DNA of 64,000 bases from Cordylochernes scorpioides (Eukaryota; Arthropoda; Arachnida; Pseudoscorpiones; Chernetidae): NCBI GenBank assembly GCA_030710605.1, contig CP092868.1, forward strand, positions 27,313,646 to 27,377,645, given 5' to 3'. A program made the translations under genes and the position numbers. A model generated the notes under the pieces. It saw only the letters and a list, made by a program, of their open reading frames with translations, was not told the origin of the DNA and did no database searches. Of the stretch, positions 19,790-31,640 are shown piece by piece; position 1 is the first letter of the stretch; each line of letters begins with the position of its first letter.

Positions 19790-20005
19790 GCTGCGTTGAT
19801 ACACTTACCCCCTACTTGCCCAAAATGTAGCTTGGCACCTGCAGCTCCAGAACACATTTTGGCTTGCATTAGATGTACTAAACAGGACCTTTGGGAGAGG
19901 CTGCTGCTTATTATTAAACAGCTCGAGAAGCATGAACTCACGGAATTCGTGTAATCTTTACACAAGGGGATAAGAAACAACAACAACAAAACAGTCCTAG
20001 AATTA
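19790..20005 (+). pseudogene. LINE C-terminal zinc-knuckle fragment, source of the 49-bp satellite
   Basis: Plus strand frame: CPKCSLAPAAPEHILACIRC, then TKQDLWERLLLIIKQLEKHE and a stop near 19955, a C-x2-C-x8-H-x4-C ORF2 terminus. The short 3' UTR ends GGGGATAAGAAACAACAACA. Copy 2 counterpart at 34068-34265. Its GCATTAGATG...CAGGACCTTTGGGAGAGG stretch is the sequence amplified at 44505-45445. Confidence 0.78.

Positions 20006-20007
20006 TT

Positions 20008-20570
20008 CCTAGTACACGTAGTACAAGCCATGATAACCATGGTGGATAGAAGTTAGCGACTGCTTTACTGTAAGTGCACCACATATCTACACATGTGAAA
20101 ATCAGTTCGATTTTTGCACTTACAAATGTGCCAGAGACCCCGTTTGGTTACTTGCACTCGCTGGTGGGGTTTGTCGTATATTAATATTTTAATTATATAA
20201 TATAATATAATATATAATATATTAATATAATAATAATATTAAATCCACAGATTCTGTGATATATTGTATATATCATAACATATAATTTATTATCATATAA
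20301 TTCGATTGTTAACTTGTAATTCTTAAGCTTGCATCTAATACGATGTAATATAATAAAAGCCATTTAAATAAATAAAGCCTAAAATATAGTTCTACTTTTA
20401 AATCAACCTAAATACACCACAGGGTTGGTTTTTTGCAAGAATCGGGGGCCATTGAAGTATTTCTTTCATTAGAAAAAAGTACCCAATGCGGGATTTGATA
20501 CCGATTCGTTGCTATCGTAAACCAACGGTTTAGACTGCCTTTCCATCAACCCCCACAGTCCTAAATAGAA
20008..20570 (-). mobile_element. tRNA-derived SINE split by a 250-bp AT-rich insertion
   Basis: Tail and body at 20008-20175; body end and tRNA-like head at 20425-20570. The middle, about 20178-20425, is AT-rich (TATAATATAATATAATATAT) and absent from the SINE copies at 3981, 10738 and 27085. The counterpart at 34288-34830 has the same insertion, so it predates the segmental copying. Confidence 0.75.

Positions 20571-20834
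20571 ATGGACATTGTTTTTTATTTAAGTCTGTCG
20601 AATAACGATTTTATCTTGAAAGTTAACATTTCTAATAAAAAAAGGAAAATTATGCTGAAATTCCCTATAATTTTAAACCCAGATATACGTATTTTTATTC
20701 AAAAAACTCTTTTGGCAAAGTTTTATTGATCACTTATATATTGATCTTAAGTCAATAGATATATTTATTGATATCGTGTTTTGTTCTTTCTCAATCTGTA
20801 TTTATATTGAATGGAAATTTCAATTATTTTTATT

Positions 20835-21065
20835 TACCAGTTGCAAATGAGACACGCTATATCCGATCTGGATAATTGCGCGTGAAACTATTTACAATAA
20901 TTATAGTAGAGTAGGTAACAGAATTATCAAAAAGAAAATAAACAATAAAGAAAAAGAAAATTAAATAAACATATCCATTAAACAAATAAGCAACATTATA
21001 AGCAGATAGAAGAAATCGCAAGGTAGTTATTTACAGTATGTTAAGCAATGATGGAAGTTGATTTA
20835..21065 (-). mobile_element. LINE 3' end with GCGCAA...ATCC/GGAT terminal hairpin
   Basis: Minus strand ends in CGCGCAATTATCCAGATCGG, ATATAGCGTGTC and CTGGTAAATAAAA. 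Same end at 35090-35345, 42600-42835 and 63890-64000. The hairpin matches the 3' ends of the coding LINE remnants at 51185-51480 and 58800-59470, which supports calling it a LINE tail. Confidence 0.65.

Positions 21066-21378
21066 ATGAAGTTATCTGTAATAATTAGTATCGTGGAGAG
21101 AGAAAGTTGATCAAGTTGAGCTATTTACAATGAGTTTATTCTAAAGTAACTTGATTTCAATAAGGTATAAAATAATTGGTTTTTCTTTCAATCAGGGGTA
21201 CCTCTTTAAGGGTGTATATATATATATTGAAAACAACAACAAAAAAGGCATATTCTCAGCGTTTACATGATCATTTTTAGATGGCAGATAGGCATTTAGT
21301 GGAACAGAAAGTGAGGATCTGTTATTTATAAAGCTAATGTGAGTAGTTAGTATATCCCTTTTTTGTTTTTACAATCAG

Positions 21379-23036
21379 TACAGTAGAACTTCCCTGTAAA
21401 GAACACCTAATTGCAGAGCCAAAGTGTCCTTTGTAGAGAGGTGTCCTCTTACCGGAGAGTTGCTAAATTGTAAAAATGGCAATTTTGCAAATGAAAACTG
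21501 TCCTTTAGGGAGAAGTGTCCTCTTACCGGAGAGTTACTAAATTGTAAAAATGGTAATTTTTTAAATGAAAACTGTCCTTTATGGAGAGGTGTCCTCTTAC
21601 CGGAGAGTTGCTAAATTGGAAAAATAGTAATTTTGCAAATGAAAACTGTCCTTTATGGAGAGGTGTCCTCTTACCGGAGAGTTACTAAATTGGAAAAATG
21701 GTAATTTTGCAAATTAAAACTATCCTTTGTGGAGAGGTGTCCTCTTACCGGAGAGTTACTAAATTGGAAAAAAATAGTATTTTTGCAAAAGAAAACTGTC
21801 TTTTATGGAGAGGTTTCCTCTTACCGGAGAGTTGCTAAATTGTATAAATGGTAATTTTGCAAATGAAAACTGTCCATTGTGAAGAGGTGTCCTCTTACCG
21901 GAGAGTTACTAAATTGTAAAAATAGTAATTTTGCAAATGAAAACTGTCCTTTGTGAAGAGGTGTCCTCTTACCGGAGAGTTACTAAATTGTAAAAATGAT
22001 AATTTTGCAAATGAAAACTGTCCTTTGTGAAGAGGTGTCCTCTTACCGGAGAGTTGCTAAATTGTAAAAATAGTAATTTTGCAAATGAAAACTGTCCTTT
22101 ATGGAGAGGTGTCCTCTTACCGGAGAATTGCTAAATTGGAAACATAGTAATTTTGTAAATGAAAACTGTCCTTTATGGAGAGGTGTCCTCTTACCGGAGA
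22201 GTTACTAAATTGTAAAAATGGTAATTTTGCAAATTAAAACTATCCTTTGTGGAGAGGTGTCCTCTTACCGGAGTTACTAAATTGTAAAAATAGTATTTTT
22301 GCAAAAGAAAACTGTCTTTTATCGAGAGGTTTCCTCTTACCGGAGAGTTGCTAAATTGTATAAATGGTAATTTTGCAAATGAAAACTGTCCATTGTGAAG
22401 AGGTGTCCTCTTACCGGAGAGTTACTAAATTGTAAAAATAGTAATTTTGCAAATGAAAACTGTCCTTTGTGAAGAGGTGTCCTCTTACCGGAGAGTTACT
22501 AAATTGTAAAAATAATAATTTTGCAGATGAAAACTGTCCTTTGTGAAGAGGTGTCCTCTTACCGGAGAGGTGCTAAATTGTAAAAATAGTAATTTTGCAA
22601 ATGAAAACTGTCCTTTGTGAAGAGGTGTCCTCTTACCGGAGAGTTACTAAATTGTAAAAATAGTAATTTTGCAAATGAAAACTGTCCTTTGTGGAGAGGT
22701 GTCCTCTTACCGGAGAGTTGCTAAATTGTAAAAATGGTAATTTTGAAAAATAAAACTGTCTTTTGTGGAGAGGTGTCCTCTTACCGGAGAGTTACTAAAT
22801 TGTAAAAATAGCAATTTTGCAAATGAAAACTGTCTTTTGTGGAGAGGTGTCCTCTTACCGGAGAGTTGCTAAATTGTAAAAATGGTAATTTTGCAAATGA
22901 AAACTGTCCTTTATGGAAAGGTGTCCTCTTACCGGAGAGTTGCTAAATTGTAAAAATGGTAATTTTGCCAATGAAAACTATCCTTTGTGGAGAGGTGTCC
23001 GTTAGCGGGGTGTCCTCTAAAGGGAGGTTCTATTCC
21379..23036. repeat. 74-bp satellite inside a pogo-like MITE, long version
   Basis: Left terminus TACAGTAGAACTTCCCTG; right terminus, inverted, AATAGAACCTCCCTTTAGAG. Between them about 20-21 units of 74 bp (AAAACTGTCCTTTGTGGAGA, GGTGTCCTCTTACCGGAGAG, TTGCTAAATTGTAAAAATGG). Several units are shared as blocks, pointing to unequal exchange. The counterpart at 35648-36345 has only about 8 units. Confidence 0.93.

Positions 23037-23081
23037 TGATCTTTTTATAATCATTATTTTTCGCACATCCACACAAACATA

Positions 23082-23098
23082 TACGCTTGTTCGGCGGT

Positions 23099-23138
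<40 letters not shown>

Positions 23139-23183
23139 GGCCCCTGCGCAAGGATGACACGCAAAATCGTGAAGCGTTCCACA
23082..23183 (+). pseudogene. U6: U6 snRNA retropseudogene, copy 1
   Basis: Near-perfect U6 spliceosomal RNA: ACATATACTAAAATTGGAAC, GATACAGAGAAGATTAGCAT (with the ACAGAGA box), and the 3' part to GCGTTCCACA. The 5' hairpin is altered (TACGCTTGTTCGGCGGTA). The run of T needed to stop RNA polymerase III is absent. The direct repeat CCACACAAACAT lies before and at the end of the copy, like a target-site duplication, so I call it a retroposed copy. Confidence 0.85.

Positions 23184-23405
23184 CAAACATGTATTAACAT
23201 ATGATAAAAGTAGAGTTAAAAATTATTTCCAATTTTTAGCGATAGATGGCGCTTATTTGAGATTATTTCAAACCCGTATTGACAAAATATGTAAATATAA
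23301 TTAAATGAATAACAAGCTACATTAGGCAAACAACCGTCTGGTGTATAAACTAGGCTTAACTATTTGAACCAATCAATTTTCCCCAGTCGGATGTCATTAA
23401 TGATG

Positions 23406-23417
23406 CCCCCCCCCCCC
23406..23417. repeat. Poly-C tract, 12 bases (8 in copy 2)
   Basis: ATGATGCCCC... run of 12 C; the paralogous site at 36721-36728 has 8. Shows length instability of G/C runs between the copies. Confidence 0.9.

Positions 23418-23654
23418 ATCTTCCAATTAATAACTATTCATTAATTATATCTTGCAAGGTTGTTTCTCTTGTTTAGAATGGATTTATTAAATGTTTATAA
23501 TGACTTTACAGGTATTGTATATCTTTACTGAGTTTTGTTATTTCCTTATCGAAAGATATTTCTCTTTTTTGAGAATCAATTTACCTTAAAATTGATTTTT
23601 TAATTGAACATGATTATTACTCTCTCTGATAGTAATATATCATATTATAAAATA

Positions 23655-23722
23655 AATGAAGCTTCCAGGGTTAAGTTTCTTTGCAACCTTTTATTTTCAA
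23701 GCTTTCGGACTTGTCAGTCCTT
23655..23722 (-). repeat. CGAAAGCTTGA repeat, copy 2
   Basis: Minus strand ACTGACAAGTCCGAAAGCTT, GAAAATAAAAGGTTGC, AACTTAACCCTGGAAGC. Counterpart at 36961-37028. Confidence 0.75.

Positions 23723-23869
23723 AGATAGTATTTAGATTGAAATCCGTTTATCATTCCAGTTTAAGGGCCCTTCCAATTCATCAGTTTAAACACCTTTCAT
23801 CTCATTCGAACGATTCAATAACTCCTCTAGGGAGATTGTTATGAAATCGAAGCCCTCCCTATACTGAAC

Positions 23870-24240
23870 TTCTTCTTTCTTATCTACACCCAATCACACT
23901 AAGGTATCAAGCTTGTAGAGCTTGTTGATGGTGTCTGCCGGGAAAGAGTAGAGCTCATCAATGGATGAGTCAATACAGTCAATAATGTGTTTTGGGGTTG
24001 CAGGCTGAGAACCCTATACTGATGAGGGCTATAGAACGAAACCAAAACATACAGGTTGACTTTTGTCTGATATTTTCTAAAACTGTTTTTTTTTTTGTTG
24101 CAAATATCTTATCACCATCATAACATTCTGTAATAGGGTGATAAACAAAAATTCATTGTTAATTCATTTTTTTAAGGGAGAGGTGCATCTTTAGGTAGAT
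24201 GACTCTTATTTTTCTTCATATTTATGTTATACCTTCATCA
23870..24240 (+). repeat. Dispersed repeat with CTGATGAG...CGAAAC half-hammerhead motif
   Basis: CTTTCTTATCTACACCCAAT resembles an end of repeat D. At 24019-24043 it reads CTGATGAGGGCTATAGAACG then AAACC, the central words of a hammerhead, but the stem between them has two mismatches and no stem I can be found. Counterpart at 37180-37550. Confidence 0.5.

Positions 24241-24272
24241 GAGGAATGAGATTCTAAATTCTAGCTTCTAAG

Positions 24273-25063
24273 TATACACTCATGAACAAAACTTAGGGAA
24301 GTTGTACCTTTTATCATGTTTATCGAGACAATAACTCTGAAAGATATTAGAGTGACCTTTATTGAAGACACACGAGATAATCAAGTGTGAACAAAACTTA
24401 AGGAAGTGGTACCTTTTACCATGTATAACGGGATTTAGACAATAACTCTGAAAGATATTACAGTGACCTTTATTGAAGACACACGAGATAACCAAGTATG
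24501 AACATGACTTAAGGAAGTTGTACCTTTTAACATGTATAACGGGATTTAGACAATAACTCTGAAAGATATATTAGAGTGACCTTTATTGAAGATACACGAG
24601 ATAACCAAGTATGAACAAAACTTAAGGAAGTTGTACCTTTTAACATGTATAACGGGATTTAGACAATAACTCTGAAAGATATATTAGAGTGACCTTTATT
24701 GAAGATACACGAGATAACCAAGTATGAACAAAACTTAAGGAAGTTGTACCTTTTAACATGTATAACGGGATTTAGACAATAACTCTGAAAGATATTACAG
24801 TGACCTTTATTGAAGGCATACGAGATAACCAAGTGTGAACATGACTTAAGGAAGTTGTACCTTTTAGCATGTATATCGGGATTCAGATAATAACTCTGAA
24901 AGATATTACAGTGACCTTTATTGAAGACACACGAGATAACCAAGTGTGAACAAAACTTAAGGAAGTTGTACCTTTTAACATGTATAACGGGATTTAGACA
25001 ATAACTCTGAAAGATATTACAGTGACCTTTATTGAAAACACGAGGATAACCATGTGTGAACAA
24273..25063. repeat. 111-bp satellite array 2
   Basis: Left terminus TATACACTCATGAACAAAAC of the Tc1-like MITE followed by about 7 units; the right terminus is missing and the array ends at AACAACCTCTGTCTCC. 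Many units have GATATATTAGAGTGACC, a private variant. The counterpart at 37574-39128 has about 14 units. Confidence 0.9.

Positions 25064-25589
25064 CCTCTGTCTCCTATAAAATTTCATATTACACAAAATA
25101 AACATGCGCATAAAATAGTTCAAATTCTTAAATACAGATGACATTTAAAAGCGCGAATGTTTCTTTTATACATAAAACGAAGTTTTTAAATCCTTTTATT
25201 TTATATGTATAGATGGCGCGTTATTGCTTTGTGTTAACAGATGACATTCATCTATCATGTAAAAAAATTCACTTATATTGTGTGTTAAATTATTGATAAA
25301 TATTTGTAACAATGATGTTTTCTGGCAATATGTTTCTACTTACATATATTATCGAATATATTATATCTACAGATCTTACTGCAATAATAAAATATGTTAT
25401 GAATGAGAGCATATCATTTCACTAAATTCTGTCGAGATATTATTTGATGATATATATGAAAATATACACATTGCCAAAAAGTTATCGTAAATATTTTATC
25501 GAAAGATAGCAACTATATTATAAATACTATACTATATTCTCTCTCTCTATAAATGTAATAAATCAATATTTGAAAATATACCGCATATG

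Positions 25590-25870
25590 TTTTTTTTTTA
25601 CGAAAAATTGAAACTTATTTTAAGGAGAAATAACGACCATTTCCAACCTTAGGGATGAAGTATGAAAGGATGAATTGTGAAGAGTAATGATAAACGGAAC
25701 TGGACACTTCATAATTACTCTTCATAATTCATACTTTCATACTTCATCCCTAAGATTAGAAATAATCGTTATTTCTCCCCTTAAAATAAGGTTCGAATTT
25801 TCGTTCAAAAGAAACACATGCGGGATATTTTCAAATGTCGTTTTACAATCATAGGCCGCATTATATTGTA
25590..25870. mobile_element. Foldback MITE of the tRNA-like family, centre collapsed
   Basis: Arms TGAAACTTATTTTAAGGAGA and ATTCGTTCAAAAG-type sequence in inverted order around AACGGAACTGGACACTTCAT (about 25695-25712). Only ACTGGACAC of the tRNA-like centre remains. Counterpart at 39915-40190. Confidence 0.8.

Positions 25871-26242
25871 TAAATAAATATATTTACACATTGCGCATTA
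25901 GAAAACTGTAATAAACGCTAAAAAATATCTTTAAAAAAACTTCTCTTAGTTCTAAAATATATATAATTTTCCCATTTTTCAAACTTTGACCAACAAGAAA
26001 GTGGTAATATTAGTAATCGAAAAACTATGCAAATTTCTTAATAAAAGGCGAGCGGCCAGGTATTAGTGCCACCAAAATTGGGCCATATGGCCGGTTTAAT
26101 GTTACCTTAATTAAGTAAATTAGTTAAATGATAGAGATTAATTACATCTAACGTGGCAATTTACAGTCTTTGAAGGTTTCCATAAGAAGAAAACCTATTT
26201 AATTTGCATATACTAGATATATAATAATATTATAAAATAAAT

Positions 26243-26312
26243 AAAGCTTCCAGGGTTAGGTTTCTTGTACAACCTTTTATTTTCAAGCTTTCGGACTTGT
26301 CAGTCCTTCAAC
26243..26312 (-). repeat. CGAAAGCTTGA repeat, copy 3
   Basis: Same layout as 23655-23722, with TTCTTGTACAACCTTTTATT on the plus strand; it lies just before gap 1. Counterpart at 40563-40632. Confidence 0.75.

Positions 26313-26345
26313 AGGAAAATTACGTTAATAAATTAATAATAAATA

Positions 26346-26445
26346 NNNNNNNNNNNNNNNNNNNNNNNNNNNNNNNNNNNNNNNNNNNNNNNNNNNNNNN
26401 NNNNNNNNNNNNNNNNNNNNNNNNNNNNNNNNNNNNNNNNNNNNN
26346..26445. other. Assembly gap 1 (100 N)
   Basis: Exactly 100 N, the usual placeholder for a gap of unknown size. The base before it (26345) corresponds to 40666 in copy 2, and the base after gap 2 (61303) corresponds to 40667. Confidence 0.99.

Positions 26446-26986
26446 AAATATACACTCATAGACAAAAGGGAGTTATACCTATTAGCATGTATATCGGGAT
26501 TCAGACAATAACTCTGAAAGATATAACAGTGACCATTATTGAAGACACACTATATACAGTCATGGACAGGACTTAAGGAAGTTGTACCTTTTAGCATGTA
26601 TATCGGGGTTCAGACAATAACTCTGAAAGATATTACAGTAACCTTTATTGAAGACACATGAGATAACTAAGTGTGAACAAAACTTAAGGAAGTTGTACCT
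26701 TTAACCATGTATACCGGGATTCAGACAATAACTATGAAAGATATTACAGTGACCTTTATTGAAGACGCACTATATACACTCATGGACAGGACTTAAGGAA
26801 GTTGTACCTTTTAGCATGCATATCAGGATTTAAACAATAACTCTGAAAGATATTACAATGAGCTTTATTGAAGATACACGTGATAACCCAGTGTGAACAA
26901 TATTGTCTCTGTCTCCTTCAAAAAAATAGACGACCGGCGATATCAAAGACTTCCACTTCCATAGGTTTTATCCATGAGTGTATATT
26446..26986. repeat. 111-bp satellite array 3 with both MITE termini
   Basis: Left TATACACTCATAGACAAAAG and inverted right terminus TATACACTCATGGATAAAAC. About 4-5 units; some junctions contain the terminus itself (TATATACACTCATGGACAGG), showing that the monomer is terminus plus interior. It is cut at its left edge by gap 1. Confidence 0.88.

Positions 26987-27084
26987 GGTCACTTAACATA
27001 AGTCGTTTCATACTCCTGTATAAGGGTTTGTGATACCTGAAAGCTTGAGAGAACGTTAAAATTAAAAATTATTATCCTTAGTTA

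Positions 27085-27330
27085 ACGTGGTACAGGCCAT
27101 GATAATCATAGTGGGTAGAAGTTGGCGACTGCTTTTACTGTAAGTGCACCACATGTCTAAACATGTGAGAAACAGTTCGAATTTACACTTACAAATGTAC
27201 CAGAGCCCCGTTTTGTTACTTGTACTCGCTGGTGGGATTGGAATTTTTCAAGAATCGGAGGACATTGGAGCATTTTTTTCAATTAGAAAAAAGTGCCCAA
27301 TGCGGGAATCGAACCCGGGTTTAAGTAAAA
27085..27330 (-). mobile_element. tRNA-derived SINE (copy 2)
   Basis: Counterpart of 10738-10990, with B-box-like CCCGGGTTCGATTCCCGCA on the minus strand near 27300-27320. Confidence 0.82.

Positions 27331-27429
27331 CAAGAAACATGTCATCGATGACAGTGTGTTATTTAACAATAACAATAAATTACATTAACAACATTATTTA
27401 AAATTCTTCAAAGAAAATAATGGTTAGAT

Positions 27430-27900
27430 ATTTAACCAACAATCTTATATTGTGCAACTGAAAGTGGCTGATGGCTTGAGCCATCCATCAGAATAACTTT
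27501 CAACTATTCTCGTTGATTTTTAATTATTCCAGAATTGGCCAAATACCCATTCTTGATTAATCAAGTAAAGCTAACCACGGACGCGTTTAGGGATGTTAGC
27601 CCTCATCAGCGTGATGCAAGCTGTACCTCAACGACCAAAAAATTGGTCATTAAGGCATCCTGAAAAATCATGAAACGGATAGTTAAGGCCAGAATTACGT
27701 GAGACCGCGACACAATGTGAAAAATTAGTACAAATGTGATATTGTACTGGGATAAGGTGCATAAATTTAGAAAAAGGCATCTCCTTATCTTGTAACATTG
27801 TGCTTTCAGTTGTACTATAAGGAGATGCCTTTTTCTAAATTTATTAACCTTATCCCAATACAATATCACATTTGTACTATTTTTTTTCAAAAATTATATT
27430..27900 (-). mobile_element. Hammerhead-bearing element, subfamily B, copy 2
   Basis: Paralog of 11105-11560 with the same order: terminal hairpin, TTGGCCAAATACC, ribozyme at 27575-27614, TTAAGGCCAGAATTACG, and the head-to-head GGCATCTCCTTATC palindrome near 27775-27830. 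Confidence 0.68.
27575..27614 (-). ncRNA. Type I hammerhead ribozyme, copy 5 (inactivated)
   Basis: Minus strand: TCACG, CTGATGA, GGGC-TAACA-TCCC, TAAA, CGCG, TC, CGTGG. G12 is replaced by T, stem II lost its inner pair, and stem I has one mismatch. It keeps the C15.2-G16.2 pair of stem III that copy 4 lost, which helps define the ancestral sequence. Confidence 0.8.

Positions 27901-28164
27901 GGTTTTAAAACATAGACAAGTAAAATACAGTTGGGAGAAATTGAAGAACTATCTAGAAGAAGAAAAGAAAAAAAAAAACAGTTTTTCAATCGATTTCGAG
28001 CAGATGTGGCGAGATCAGTTTAGATGGATGGATGGCCTGGAATCCTCCTTTCTGTAAACAGAAATATCTATTTTCTTCTTAAAATGCTTTTACACCAGTG
28101 GTGGGTTATTTACCATTCTCTTTACTGCATCATTGTGTAGGGCAGTTTTACAGTGTCGCAATGT

Positions 28165-28560
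28165 CTTCTTCTTTCTTATCTCCACTCAATCATATTAAGG
28201 TATCAAGTTTGTAAAGCTTGACAACCATCATGACTGAGTGAAGTAGAATGCATCTGCCTTTGTCATTAAGACTGTGAGCACTACTCAGTGGCAGGCCGAC
28301 TTAGCTCCAAAAGAAATGACCGCCTCTGACATGAGGAACAGACACCATGTGCAGCTGCTCCTAACATGGGAGTACAAGCGCTGCTCATTTTGTATCCCTG
28401 GATTAGAAGCCCTTACAGGGTACTATCAGCCAGGCCAGCTGAGCCCAGGTTTTTTAGTGAGCTTGTTACTGTCTCCCTCTCCTCCTTTTTCATCCGGGCT
28501 TGGGACCGGCAAAGGCGGAGTTGTGTCGGAGTGTCGCAATGTGATTCAATATGTGTCACC
28165..28560 (+). mobile_element. Dispersed repeat D (LINE-like), copy 3
   Basis: Counterpart of 11808-12180. A 97-codon frame here (28274-28567) is broken in the other two copies, so it is not supported as a gene. Confidence 0.6.

Positions 28561-28569
28561 AATATAAAA

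Positions 28570-29005
28570 CTAGAGCTTCAATCCCCTTCTCTCATGATAG
28601 TTATATTTTATAACAAACAGCTTTATTAAGACCACCGGTCTTATACAGATTCACTACAGGAAGAAAGGAATCATAGATGAAACTCCTATACTCCAGGCAG
28701 CGCAGAACCCAACAACAGCCTCCAGGTCCGACACATGTCCAGTGACCACACGTTCCTTAATGCATACATCAAGGTTAACGTATCACTGAAAGTGTGGAAT
28801 CAGCCACGTTCTAGTCTTCACTTTCCTCATCCAAATGGATCACGACATTCGACGATTCTATTAATCTCCTCCGAACGGTGACTGCGGTCTTGTAGAATTT
28901 ATATAAACCAAAGAGAAGACCTTGATTAAACGTCATTGCATTCATCTAGTTATATATTTGTTGACTATCGGATTGAGACAAGGATAAATCACCTAAGAGT
29001 CCCCC
28570..29005 (-). pseudogene. 5'-truncated LINE: ORF2 C-terminus plus 3' UTR (copy 2)
   Basis: Counterpart of 12185-12660, with the same TVRRRLIESSNVVIH-type end, 3' hairpin AGACCGGTGGTCT and AATAAAGC. 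The coding part has separate changes from copy 1. Confidence 0.7.

Positions 29006-29036
29006 TCTTTGTTTCTCCAAGTAACATCAAAAGAAA

Positions 29037-29165
29037 GATTACCTCTCCCGTCAAAATAGATACAAAACTAGGTGTCATATATCGACCATATCTGTAAACT
29101 AGTTTAATCGGTTCAATGACAAAGCCACAACACCAGATTTGGAAAATTCAGAACGTTCACATGGA
29037..29165. mobile_element. Arm of the CTCTCCCGTCAAAATAGA MITE (copy 2)
   Basis: Counterpart of 12663-12800. Confidence 0.7.

Positions 29166-29339
29166 GACTATAGTTTCGGAAGAATAGCTCTCGTCTGTCT
29201 AGAACGGGATTTTACGTTTTAGGCTTTTATACGATAAAAATATATCCATTGTATCTCTTCTCTGTAAATAAATAAAAATAGAGATACATTATAAAGATTT
29301 TCTCTAAATACCTATTTAGACGAAAAAATTTAGAAGAAA

Positions 29340-29550
29340 AAACAACTGTCCTGGTGTGGAACTAACACCTACTCACATATTCTCATGTCCAGCAATGGCC
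29401 GCAGTCTTGTAGAAAATTGACATGGACCCAGAACAACAGCTTTACACACCCAAGATAGTGGATATTGCTGCTGCTGTGATGGAGATATATGGATACATCT
29501 GAGACTCTTCTTTGGACACGACAACAACAAAAGAAAAAATATATTCAGTC
29340..29550 (+). pseudogene. LINE C-terminal zinc-knuckle fragment (copy 2)
   Basis: Counterpart of 12962-13190: NCPGVELTPTHIFSCPAM, then an in-frame TAG at the Q codon after the knuckle (GTCTTGTAGAAAATTG), and the same CAA-rich tail. The extra stop shows independent decay. Confidence 0.75.

Positions 29551-29599
29551 TGAAAGATATGTATTATAAACACTTTTTTATAATAACTTATTTTTATAC

Positions 29600-29945
29600 G
29601 ATAAAAATTTGAAACTATTTTAGACGCGTAAGATTATTTTTTTATAAATTAAACAATTTCTACTTCCCTTACTACAATTGAAAAAAAAAAATTAATGGGA
29701 GGGCCTGGTTCATCAGTGGTGAACTCTCCCAGCGGTTTCGCTAGTTTAATCTCCATTAAATACAATATAACAGCGGTATGGTAGATTAAACTGGCGAAAC
29801 CGCTGGGAGAGTTCACCACTGATGAGCCAGGTCCTCCCATTAATTTTTACATTGCAGTAAGGACAGTAGAAATTGTTTTATTTTAAAGAAGAAACATACG
29901 CTTCTAAAATAGTTTCGAATTTTCATAACAGATGGCGCGCTAGTG
29600..29945. mobile_element. Foldback MITE with GGCGAAACC / CTGATGAGCC arms (copy 2)
   Basis: Counterpart of 13238-13562, palindrome centre near 29765. Inner arms GGAGAGTTCACCACTGATGA and its inverse. Confidence 0.88.

Positions 29946-30079
29946 CATCATAATATTCATTTTTAATGATATATCATTAGAGATTTATTTTTAGATATTA
30001 TTTAAATAATAAATATTTTATTTTGACGTTGAAATATATTCAGTGTATATAAACAATACTTAAAATTATACCGCATAAG

Positions 30080-30480
30080 TTTCTTTTCTATGAAAAATCA
30101 ATATTTATTTTAAAGAGAAATATTTACTATTTCTAACTTTTTTGAATGAAGTATGAGAGGGTGAAAATATGAAGAGTAATGGCGAACCGGAAAAATAAAA
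30201 GTGTCCAGGGGCGGGAATCGAACCCACAACCTTCTGCCCACCGGGCAGGTGCCATGTCCACTAGGCACGGTGGGCAGAAGGTTGTGGGTTCGATTCCCGC
30301 CCCTGGACACTTTTATTTTTCCCGTTCGCCATTACTCTTCATATTTTCACCCTCTCATACTTCATTCAAAAATGTTAGAAATAGTATATATTTCTCTTTA
30401 AAATAAATATTGATTTTTCATAGAAAAGAAACTTATGCGGTATAATTTTAAGTATTGTTTATAATCACACGCCGTAGTCC
30080..30480. mobile_element. Near-perfect foldback MITE with palindromic tRNA-like centre
   Basis: The whole 400 bp folds on itself: outer arms TTTCTTTTCTATGAAAAATC and inverse, AAATAAAAGTGTCCAGGGGC on both sides, and a centre at about 30255 with TGTCCACTAGGCACGGTGGG. Both arms carry a B box (GGGTTCGATTCCCGCC, one per strand). So two tRNA-like halves are fused head to head. Confidence 0.92.

Positions 30481-30639
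30481 TTTATAATGTATTATATTCA
30501 GTGTATGTATATATATATATTATTATAGTTTTCTTTAAATACTATTTTATTTCAATTTAAAGCGATATGTTCACCTAGGGACACTTGCGCTGTCATACAT
30601 GTATGACATTTGTCTATACCTATTGTCACAGTAATGAAG

Positions 30640-30885
30640 GTGACACGATGTCCCTATAGACGATACGACGACAAAGCCGCTCTTCACGCCGCAAGAAAAA
30701 TGACGCAAAGGTACTAGGGACAAAGTTCCAAGACTTCGATGGAATCCTTCGCAGAAGCATGTCAGATCCACGTCAGTATCTACAATAATTGCTAGCTGTG
30801 GGTCACAGCTCCCATAGGGAAGAAGCTATGTAACAAAGTATTTATTAATTTTATTATTTTTATTAACAGAGTGGTCATTTTTATG
30640..30885 (+). mobile_element. Single arm of the coding-like foldback (copy 2)
   Basis: Matches 14340-14583 of copy 1. The left arm present at 13812-14330 is missing, so copy 2 lost it or copy 1 gained it. Confidence 0.8.

Positions 30886-31344
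30886 TTTATATTTTGCTAT
30901 TCTGTAAATTTCTTTCGTGGCTTATCTTTTGTTTACCTTTCATAGTTTGTCCTTGCCTGAAATAAATTGTTGTCTCCTCCTGAAGTTTTTGTCTTTCCTA
31001 ATTTTCCACGTGGCAATATTTATACAATAATTTTAGGCCGTGAATAGAATAGTCATATGATATTAACAATGTAAAAGAGAGTGGAAAAAACGAGAAAAAA
31101 GAACTGTTTACAAAAGAAAGAAGTGTCTGGCAATATGTACAATCAGCATAATATAAATTATCAGTTTCTTAAAAGATATTTGTGTTGCTATATAATTTAA
31201 AATATATCTACAAAAGGTATTGAATTTAATATACATTTCTTTACTGGAAATAAAAATACTTGGATCTATTACTATTAAATTATTTTCGATTCTGTAGTCT
31301 TTAAACTAGAATTTAAACACTAAACACTTATTTGAATGTAAAAA

Positions 31345-31640
31345 AATAGTACAAATGTGATATTGTACTGGGATAAGGTGCATAACTTAAGAAAAAAAGG
31401 CATCTCCTTATCGTTCAACTGAAAGTTGCTGATGGCTTGAGCCATCTATCGGAATAAATATCAACTGATATATTTCAATATAAATTTCTTTATTATTCAA
31501 GAATGGGTATTTGGCCAATTCAGGAATAATAAAAAAATCAACGAGAATAGTTGATATTTATTCCGATAGATGGCGCAAGCCATCAGGAACTTTCAGTTGC
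31601 ACGATAAGGAGATGCCTTTTTCTTAACTTATTTGAATGTT
31345..31640. mobile_element. Head-to-head palindrome of subfamily B termini (copy 2)
   Basis: Counterpart of 15038-15345, with GGCATCTCCTTATCG at both outer ends and no ribozyme. Confidence 0.85.

Larger units (their letters stand above)
10550..26345 (+). repeat. Segmental copy 1 (partner 26890-40666)
   Basis: From the end of the 111-bp array to gap 1, the order of elements matches 26890-40666 with high identity. Copy 1 carries about 2.1 kb extra at 16040-18205, an extra foldback arm at 13812-14330, and a longer 74-bp array. Copy 2 carries a longer 111-bp array and a solo-LTR-like insertion. Confidence 0.9.

Noticed and set aside
23082..23183. 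Active U6 snRNA gene
   Set aside because: No T-run terminator, altered 5' hairpin, direct-repeat flanks, and no snRNA-type upstream elements that I can see.
28274..28567. 97-codon frame in repeat D as a gene
   Set aside because: Not conserved as a frame in the other copies at 2430 and 11808.
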